Positions 56,486 to 64,000 of a stretch of DNA of 64,000 nt are shown one piece after another. The DNA comes from Tipula vernalis (lineage: Eukaryota > Arthropoda > Insecta > Diptera > Tipulidae). Under the pieces are notes generated by a model, which saw nothing but the letters and a program-made list of their open reading frames with translations, did not search any database and was not told the origin of the DNA. A program made the translations under genes and the position numbers. The DNA lies in the NCBI GenBank assembly GCA_958295665.1, contig OY282558.1, positions 185,172,015 to 185,236,014 of the forward strand, written 5' to 3'. Each line of letters begins with the position of its first letter. Position 1 is the stretch's first letter.

Positions 56486-56844
56486 TACCATAGGAATTAT
56501 ACTTTTAATTACATCAGAAAAGCTAAATATAAAATGTAAAAATTTGTATAAATTCAACCTTTAAAGTGTCATGTCTGGAAAGTATTACAGTTAGCATGCC
56601 TAGCCAACATTTATCAGTAGAAAAATTATTAAGCCAAGTTTCATATTGGGAGCCCGGGAAAATTCGTTTGAATGATAAGCCCGTAAAAAATTAAAAAATT
56701 TCCTAATTTCTAGGGATAATTATTGGTAAGGCACACCAATTGAAATACTTTCCAGACATGACACTTTAAAGGTTGAATTTATACAAATTTTTACATTTTA
56801 TATTTAGCTTTTCTGATGAAACTTAAAGTATAATTCCTATGGTA
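56486..56844. repeat. 101-bp near-perfect inverted repeat
   Basis: Arms 56486-56586 and 56744-56844 start TACCATAGGAATTATACTTT and end CTGGAAAGTATT toward the centre, differing in only about six bases near one spot. The spacer is 157 bp. It may be a MITE, but no target duplication is evident. Just left lies a cluster of TACCGGTAT motifs (56426-56478). Confidence 0.8.
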
Positions 56845-57570
56845 AACCGTGACAAAACAAAATGAGCCTTTATTCAGCCGTAATATCACTTCATGAAAAT
56901 ACCAGTTTCTAGGTTATTTTGTTAATTTTTCATTTTATTTAAAATGTTTCGGCTGAAATATGTCAGCTGGTATCTTTCGGCTGAGATAGCCAAGACATTA
57001 TCTCTGCATTACCGACATTTTATAACTTTCGGCTGAAAATTTTCGGCTAACTTCAATAATATGTCGTGTTGCTCACTTCGGCAGGCTGTCGGAGAGAGCA
57101 GCACGATATATGTGTTAGTCGTTTCTGTCCCGTAAGGTAATCGAGTGGTCTGTTGTGAAGGATTCCTTCCATCCCTGATTGGCATCGGTGACCACCGCGA
57201 CTGGAAAGGCAATTCCGGTAGGCGGGCCGATGATAAGGGGGTCTTCGCAGCAGACTGATCGAGAATCGAGCGAGACCGGACTGTCATCTCGAACGACTGC
57301 ACTCTAGTTATCATTTGCTTCAGCTCCTGAGAAAATTATGGTAAGTGACGTTTCTTTATTTTTTTTTTTTGAATGTGTTAAATTAATTAAATTAATTGGG
57401 TGGATGATTCATTGGAGATATGCGGTGATTGGAGTCGAGATAATTATTTATTTATTTTTGGGATGGTTGGAAATGGAAAGAAAAAAACTCACAACTAAAA
57501 TACCTCTGAAGACTGAGCTCAGGTTATAACCAATATAGTATAAAGTTCCATTCTCAATCATCTAACAACA
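56845..57570. other. Unassigned, with a GC-richer island
   Basis: 57060-57320 is noticeably richer in G+C than its surroundings and has an open minus frame (57314-57009) without known motifs. It could be a fragment of an exon or of a short interspersed element; I could not find tRNA-type A and B boxes. Confidence 0.35.
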
Positions 57571-57771
57571 CGTAAGTGTTTTATGTTTATGGATGGCTTT
57601 CTCTCTTAAATTCATTTTTATTCATACCGAAACAACTTTTGTACTCGATACTTTTTGTAACGATAACCAACTGGTATCAACACTTTTTGATAAAAAAACA
57701 TCGATGCTTTTTGAAAAAAAATCGTACATACTACTGGATATTTATGGGCTATACGAATTAAAAAAGGCTGA

Positions 57772-58330
57772 ATGTTCATTAATGAAATAAAAAAAGCCTT
57801 AAAAGAATATGTTGTCGATGAGTTAAACCGCCGGTTTGGTGAAATCGAGAACAACCACATTATGGCTGTTTCAACGATTCTCGATCCCCGCTTCAAAAAT
57901 ATTAATTTCAAAGATACCTTAGCTGGTGCCCGTGCTATTTCATCCATCAGAAAAATAATGGACGCCTCTGATATCACATCATCGTCGTATGAATCAAATG
58001 GTGAAGGAGATCGGCCAGAACAGGCCTCAACCTCATACGATTTTTGGAGCCATCACAAAAAATTAGCTCACAGCCGTCGTAAAAGGCGCGGTTCTGACAA
58101 AGACGGAGACAAAGATGGGCTGAGTTTATATTTGGCGAATTCAGTTTGCCCACTAAAATCGGATCCTCTAATTCAATGAGAAGAAATTGAAAACGTTTTC
58201 CCTCACTTGTACCGCCTTGTCAAGAAATACCTGATACTCGGTACCTCCGTACCATCAGAAAGATTGTGTAGCGGCTCACTCATGCATGCTCCGCCACAAA
58301 GTATCACTCACATACATTGGCGTCTGAGTT
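57772..58330 (+). pseudogene. hAT transposase C-terminal relic (ZBED-like)
   Basis: MAVSTILDPRFKNINFKD is the LLDPRFK block that precedes the dimerisation region of hAT transposases. LYLANSVCPLKSDPLIQ is followed by TGA where a Trp is expected, then in the same frame EEIENVFPHLYRLVKKYL and GTSVPSERLCS, the hallmark SVPSER(L/V)FS block. N-terminal BED finger and catalytic core are not present. Non-functional. Confidence 0.85.
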
Positions 58331-59639
58331 AACCCAACCAATAATGCAACGTCTTCACACCCCTCAACGTTGACATTACCATTTGGGAACACACGCATTC
58401 AACCAATGAACTACTGTCTCTTCCACATGAAGAGGCAACAAAACAAAATAAAATATTTTTTTTCACATCACTGCTCTCGTTCTCTGCAGCGACAACACAT
58501 CGCTCGTAGTGTTGGTCGCACACCATATTTGGTGCTGTCGGCAAAATATGTATTAAAATAAATGTTTATAAAATAATTAAATTAAAATAAAATTTATTAA
58601 TTAAATAAAATTAAAATTTATTAAAATAAATAATTTATTAAATTAAGTTCATAATTTGTTATTATTTATTTGTGAACGCTAAAATTGTTTTCTAAAGCTG
58701 GAGCGATTTTAACATAAACCCGAAACAGACTTATGGGTGACAGGGTGGACAAACTTCTCTTTCTCAAAATTACTAATTATTATATATTTGTTTTGTGTTT
58801 CTTTTGTGTAGTAAACACATTATAACAAATACAAATTTACATAAAAGCCTTATTGGTTCCTCCCTATTAAGAAACTTATATTAGAAATCAGCTAAGTGTT
58901 TTTAAATTGTACTCGATACTTAAGAGTATCGACACTTTTATTACGATACTAGTAATGAATAAAGTATCGATACTTTCATTTCGATACCACATCCCTAGTC
59001 ACAAGGAGAACTTTTCGAAAACTTTCTGGAACATGAAATGTATACTTCGAACTGGATTCAAACCTTTGGCTCAGTCTGCCAATTATTAAATTGGCAATAA
59101 TGAGTGGGTTACCTACTATAACGATACAACAAATTTTTTATCTTAGGCCGTGCCCGAATACTGTGATAATACCGTGATAAATAATAATTTGTGACATTTA
59201 TTTGAGAAATTTTCCCCTTCGCAGACATTTTTTATTTTTATTGCCCGAATTCAATAATAATTTTTACATGGCATCTTGCTGCACTTTTCACAATATTTGG
59301 ATAAAAACAAGAGATCGTGTACCGCTTGACCTTAGTTTAAATCATGAAAATGGTACCTATAATTGAAGGGGATGAACGTATTCAAAATGTTAAAACCAGC
59401 GATGAAATAACGGCGATTCAATATACGAAAATAAACACACAATACATCATGCATTAGATCGTAAAAAAATGTTTTATATGCTGCAATTGGAAGAGGGTTT
59501 TACCTAAACTAATAAGAATACGAATAAATGATTTATGTCTAAGCAAAATGAAATTGTTGAAAAACGGAACAAATTAAAAAAAACAAAGACTTCATCCAGC
59601 TAGCTGAGGACGCCTCGGTTATTCAAAACCATAATGATT
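58331..59639. other. No gene; possible hAT end near 58998
   Basis: AT-rich, non-coding. At 58910-58998 GTATCGA-type repeats run into CGATACCACATCCCTAG, which resembles a hAT terminal repeat (CTAGGGATGTGG reversed). The matching left end was not found. Confidence 0.35.
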
Positions 59640-61080
59640 CATTGCCAAAATAACAAGTTGCTGCAGAATTGCTTAATCATGATTATCAGACGATTTTTCT
59701 CCTGGTTTGGCGAAATATTTAAAATTAACCAGTTCTTCATTTTTTATAGGAGAGAAATCATTGTTTGGTTCACACCATCAATGTACTTCACATATGATAA
59801 CTACGGTACTACCTTGCATTGCGCAGTTTCAATTTTTTTAGTAAAATAAACCATTTATGAGGTAGCGGAAATAATTAGATAACGTATAGAATGATGTAAT
59901 TTCGGATAATGGCTCTGTTAAGTCTATTTCATTGTTAGAAAATAAATAATTTTAATGTTCTCTCTCTTGTGTGTATTATGTATTTCTTATAATAACAACA
60001 GCTGCTAGTATTCAACATCATTAAACACAAAATATAATTTTCCAACTGGAGCATTTATAAAACCACTGTGATATTTTAAAACTTTTTTACTGTTCCACAC
60101 CCGAAGTAGTCGCGCGATTAAACATTCCACCTCTAGTTCTGCAAATCGGCGACCAATACAAAACCGTGCACCAAAACCAAATGGTAAAAATGCAAAAGGA
60201 TGTATTGTTGTTTTCATTGCTGAACTCTTCAAGCATCTTTCGGGTATGAACTTGTCCGGTTCACCCAATCTTCATCTTGCTTCATTTTTGTTGCTTTTCA
60301 GGAGTTCTAGATAAAGCGTATAACACGGTTAATGCCATATAGCACCATAGGAGCATATCAGCCGCCATTGTAACAGCAGTTGGGCGATCAATTTTATTTA
60401 ATTTTTGTAAAATACTTTCCTCTGCCGTTCGTCTATCATTTTTCTTTGCCTCCATTTGAACCAATGATCGTTGAACGCAACTTAAAATTATCTCTTAATA
60501 CGACGCGATAATAGTTAACGGTTTCGTTACCATTGCGTATTGGCCAGATGACCTTCGTACGTAAAGCTTTTTCAAAATCATTCGGATCATAAATACAAAC
60601 GATATCTTTTCGCCCTGGAATGCCACCGAGTTTGACTATTTTCCCGTAATTTTGATTAAGTGTAAGGCGAAATTTTTTGAATTCTACATTGTAATGTTGG
60701 CCGCCTGTCAGAAAATGACGAATACCAATCGATGGAATTTTTTTATACGGTAAGGCATTGTCCCGTTCTGTCTGATTTGACGTTTAAATATCGAATTGTT
60801 AATAATTTAATTTTTTCTTTTCCTAGATACGATAAAACGTGTACCTTAAACTCTGCCTTAATCGATAAATTTCTTGAAATATTAAAACAATTACGTTGTA
60901 ATGTTAAAGCAACAGATTGAGACGTCACCACTGTCTTAACACTCTTAAACATTCTTAATATTGGTAGATGTTAAATAAAACAATAAAAATTGAGAACCAA
61001 ATAAAGAATGAGCGCTGATTGCGTAATGTTTCATTATAATGGAATTTTACCATTATAATAAAATTGTTGAATACAAATAA
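59640..61080 (-). repeat. Segmental duplicate of the P450 gene 4 region
   Basis: 3' flank (59640-60004), coding parts and 5' flank (60955-61075) are homologous to 36655-36979, 36980-38759 and 38760-38880. The copy is 21 kb away, in the same orientation, and has lost internal blocks. All of the Gypsy and most MITEs lie between the two. Confidence 0.8.
60005..60952 (-). pseudogene. P450 gene 4 pseudogene with full presequence exon
   Basis: Exon 1 (60952-60845) codes 36 residues, starting MFKSVKTVVTSQSVALTLQR, a good mitochondrial presequence, with GT donor intact. Exon 2 follows, but the acceptor AAAG is AAAC. PYKKIPSIGIRHFLTGGQ is kept, then a deletion joins mid-exon 2 to mid-exon 4 near 60495. 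The I helix is damaged (AADMLL then WCYMALTVLY). A second deletion jumps from KQQK to the PERC segment, removing the ExxR helix. The haem loop GARFCIGRR survives, and W of PERW is C. It cannot give a working enzyme. Confidence 0.9.
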
Positions 61081-61314
61081 ACCGATAACAATTACGTTAT
61101 TATTCGGCCCGGAGAGTAATGTAAGAAACACGTTATTTTTGAGAAGCATGCGATTTTTTGATCGTAAAATCTCACATTTAATAAAGTTAACCGTTGGAAG
61201 TAATTCTGTTCCGTTTTAATGATCTTACAATAATATAACAGAAATATAAGATTGTGCATCAATATAAAATATGTATAGTCGATCCAAATCGTCCACTATT
61301 ACGTCATATTTATG
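61081..61314. other. Short spacer
   Basis: Nothing recognised between the P450 duplicate and the Gypsy fragment. Confidence 0.3.
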
Positions 61315-62385
61315 TTAACCTCTTCTGATAATTTGTACTTTGTACAATGATTGTTCCAAACAAAAATGTGTTCTAATGAAATGTCGAATCTCCCTGCCTT
61401 CATTGAGGTTTACTGCGTTTGTCATGGGTATTCGACTCAACGCGTCTGCTACGATGTTGGTGTTTCCCTCTTTATAAACGACATCATAGTCATAATTCTC
61501 CAACTCTAATCGCCACCTCAGTGAACAATGTAAATATATTACCGTACAGTTAAGGCTTGTATTTTTTTACGGCCCAGATGATGGCTAGTACCTCTTTTTC
61601 ATTTGTGGAGGCAAATGCGATGGGTTTTTCGACACGGTTTTGGAAAGTCTGGGTACGCTAACATTTGATTTCTTGATATGATTCTTTTGAGAGTTTCAAA
61701 AGATTTTACATAGTCGGGATCTGTTACGTCCATGGGGATATCTTTCCTTAAATACTTTGTCATGTTTTTAGCTGTTTTCGAGTAACTTTTTATGAATCTT
61801 CTATCATTGCCGGATAGTCCAAGGAACTGTTTTTTTTCTCTTGGCGTTCTTGGTAACGGTCAATCTGGTATTTTGCTTATTTTATCTGAATTTGATTTTA
61901 CTCCGTCTTGGGTGATGGTGTGTCCCACAAATTCCATTTCTTTTTTTAGGAATTCACATTTGTCAATTTGAATTTTTGAAGACTGTATCCAAGTTTAGCA
62001 AAGTGATTTCATAAATTATGTCCTACGCCGATAAAATCGTTTAAGTACACGTGACAAATTTTTCCTATTAGACTATGTAGTACATTATTCATAGTTCTTT
62101 GAAAGGTAGCTGGGCCTTTTTTCAGGCCAAACGGCATACGGGTAAACTAAAAATGGCACTTGTCCATTGCAAACGCTAATTTCTCTTGATATTTTCCATT
62201 CATTGGGATCTGGTGAAAACCAGATTTAAGGTCTATCGTTGAAAAATAAACGGATTTACTATCGAGGATTTTCTCCATTTGAGATATTGGGAATTTATCG
62301 TTTCAGGTTTTTTCGTTTAACTTCCGGTGGTCTATCGCTACTCGTATTTTTCGAATCCCCGAGGCGTCCATTTTGTTGTTTACTT
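61315..62385 (-). pseudogene. Ty3/Gypsy reverse transcriptase-RNase H relic
   Basis: In minus order: [60 protein letters not shown], then [14 protein letters not shown], where the catalytic YxDD reads YLND, then FLGLSGNDRRFIKSYSK, and at 61503-61315 ENYDYDVVYKEGNTNIVADA from the end of RNase H. Stops and shifts occur throughout. It resembles the 17.6/Gypsy lineage, a different lineage from the CsRn1-like element. LTRs were not found. Confidence 0.85.
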
Positions 62386-63020
62386 TAAGTATTAATTTTG
62401 AAGCCATTGTTAGTGGTTTGGGATCCCCTATAAGCACATTAAGCGTGGTTTTAAAATGTGCTGCTTTTTACGACCCTGGCGTTACCATTATCTCTTCCTT
62501 TAATTTCTCGAAGCCTGGAACTAACCAATCCATTGTATTCAGCGTTATGGTATGACTATAGAAATTATACTGAGGGTATTCAGAGTAAATCGCGCTTAAG
62601 ATGTTCATTATAACACTTCAGATACGGAAGGAAATTTAGTCTTCCGTGCCCGAATTCTGAGTCCCTTGAAAATTTCCTATGCCTTTTTTTTGAGTTTCGC
62701 CGGGGTTATTTTCATTTGGGTATCGTGACAAATTATCTTCAATTTTTTACGCGATCTTGTGGTTAATAATTAAGTTTTTACTAAACGTAATTGGCGGTTC
62801 TTTCACCGAATACGTTTGCTTCCGATGGTTTGTCGGAATAAATTCGTTATTGTTTATTGTATTCATTCTGTGTTGGTTAGAATTCACTAGGTTTGTTTTT
62901 TGTGGGTTATAACTGGTTTGTGCCATTTTTTTGGAACTAGCCGAAATTAGTCCGCGGTAGTTATTTATGTAGCCAGAGTCACAGAGTATATGACTCGGAA
63001 ACGGATGTGAGGACTACCGT
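62386..63020. other. Probable remnant of the same Gypsy element
   Basis: Sequence upstream of the RT relic in minus orientation. It could include protease or gag debris, but I recognise no motif. Confidence 0.3.
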
Positions 63021-63039
63021 AATAGTTATTCCAACTTGC

Positions 63040-63300
63040 GCCACGCGACCAGCGGGAAATACCAATTACTGAACTTCCTTGGGAACATCTTTAGTATTTG
63101 CCCCTAGATGCCAATAACAAGTATTTTTTACTCCAATAAGCTTTTTGCTAAATCATAACCCGTAAAAAAGTTATCGACATAAAGACTTCTGCCTTCATTG
63201 AGAGTCTTCTTAATGAAGGCAGAAGTCTTTCTGCTGCATTTGCTGTGATCCACTTATTGATACCTGCATGATGAGTTATTACTTTTGCGGTCATAGTTTG
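63040..63300 (-). pseudogene. piggyBac transposase fragment
   Basis: Reading from about 63195 toward 63060 on the minus strand: GRSLYVDNFFTGYDLAKSLL, a shift, then LGANTKDVPKEVQ. This matches the piggyBac block containing the second catalytic Asp (VDNFYTS..L...L) and the GT.R.NRK..P following it. Only about 50 residues can be assigned; the part before DNF has an inverted duplication. Confidence 0.7.
63181..63230. repeat. Perfect hairpin in the piggyBac fragment
   Basis: AAGACTTCTGCCTTCAT and its exact complement are separated by about 15 nt. The inverted copy breaks the transposase reading frame and looks like a local templated duplication. Confidence 0.75.
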
Positions 63301-63397
63301 TTCGGCAAATCTCTTAATTTCGGTGACAATGTATTTGTCACTTTTTCATCCACAATAAGTCGAAAGATTTACAATGGAGTACCATGTCTCCCAATGA

Positions 63398-64000
63398 ATG
63401 GAAACGTTTTATGTTTCTCCTTATATTCAAAAAATATTAAAATCATGCTCAATAAAACTTCCACGTAATATTACATATTTTGGCACTACTTCAAACCAAA
63501 TACCACATCATGGTGAACCGTTATTAGCGCTGCCTAATAAATCGTCCCATAAAACTGTGTTGAAATCATCGTGCATTGTTCGTAAGCAAATTGAACTAAA
63601 AGAACTTGAAACAGTTCATAAATTGGAGAATGAGAGTATCAATAAAGAGATTGAATTCGCCATGTGTACAAGTAAATTGTTAAAAGAAATTGCGTTTTCC
63701 AAAGGTTCAGATACTTATGCTGAGTCAGTCTTCAATCAAGGCGCTACGGAAAGTCAGCAGTACACTAGAGAGTGGGTGAATAAACAGCAGCAGATAATTA
63801 ATAATCATGAATCAAAGCATAATATTCAACAGAAGCAATAACGAAAAGTAACACTAGCTCCTGATCAAGTAATGTCAAGAATGGTGATTTCGTTTAAAGA
63901 TCTACCTATTTTTAACGGAAACCCAGTGGAGTGGAACAAATTTATATCGGCTTATGTTTATTCTACGAAGCACTGCGGCTTATTCCAACGTAAACTATCT
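63398..64000 (+). pseudogene. BEL/Pao Gag start, runs off the window
   Basis: A Lys/Glu-rich coiled segment (IELKELETVHKLENESINKE) precedes a TAA at 63839-63841, after which the same frame continues with LPIFNGNPVEWNKFISAYVY and STKHCGLFQRK, the DUF1759 core of BEL Gag. One stop therefore interrupts it; the rest lies outside the window. It is a different BEL family from the element at 1461. The true start is uncertain. Confidence 0.75.

Noticed and set aside
57009..57314. 101-codon minus-strand open frame
   Set aside because: No motif, splice site or relative; kept only as a GC-richer island.
58910..58998. Candidate hAT terminus with GTATCGA repeats
   Set aside because: No matching left end or 8-bp duplication could be found, so no element was called.
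1..64000. tRNA genes, CRISPR arrays, operons
   Set aside because: tRNA-like stretches are primer-binding sites only; spliced genes and element types point to an insect nucleus, and no spacer arrays were seen.

Overview
The window reads as AT-rich nuclear DNA of an insect. The support is direct: spliced genes with GT-AG introns for mitochondrial-clan (CYP12-like) cytochromes P450, and BEL/Pao, CsRn1-type Ty3/Gypsy, RNase H-bearing non-LTR, Tc1, hAT and piggyBac remains. A dipteran, perhaps nematoceran, is my best guess, but it is inference only. No tRNA, rRNA, CRISPR or prokaryotic signal was seen.

Layout. 1-1460: unassigned. 1461-8915: a complete BEL/Pao retrotransposon with apparently identical 922-bp LTRs, a 5-bp target duplication, a tRNA-Tyr primer site and one open 1772-codon gag-pol. 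9035-12168: a cut-and-paste transposon with 27-bp inverted ends, an ACTA duplication and a decayed DDE-type transposase. 12.2-17.7 kb: mostly non-coding, with nested MITEs at 15.1-15.9 kb. 17773-19662: P450 gene 1 (minus). 21.1-25.0 kb: a foldback-like element with about 500-bp inverted ends rich in degenerate telomere-like repeats. 25.3-29.7 kb: a broken non-LTR retrotransposon (minus), with a further fragment at 30.2-30.6 kb. 32204-34133 and 34537-36597: P450 genes 2 and 3 (plus). 36980-38759: P450 gene 4 (minus). 39.6-40.5 kb: dead Tc1 element holding a MITE. 41.6-43.6 kb: an orphan gag with a tRNA-Trp primer site. 43865-50759: a Ty3/Gypsy element with LTRs, inserted into a roughly 110-bp tandem repeat and itself hit by a TTAA MITE. 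51-57 kb: MITEs and hairpins, three of them nested. 57.7-58.3 kb: hAT relic. 59.6-61.1 kb: decayed duplicate of P450 gene 4. 61.3-64 kb: Gypsy, piggyBac and BEL fragments.

The only host genes I can support are the four P450s and their pseudogene. They form a tandem family around 17.7-38.8 kb with nearly the same exon lengths and phases, differing by single intron gains or losses. Such clusters usually act in detoxification or hormone metabolism in mitochondria. Gene 4 is odd: its first exon lacks 26 codons, apparently its mitochondrial presequence, which the pseudogene still keeps.

Exon borders were deduced by eye from splice sites and from agreement among the paralogues. Identity statements are also by eye.
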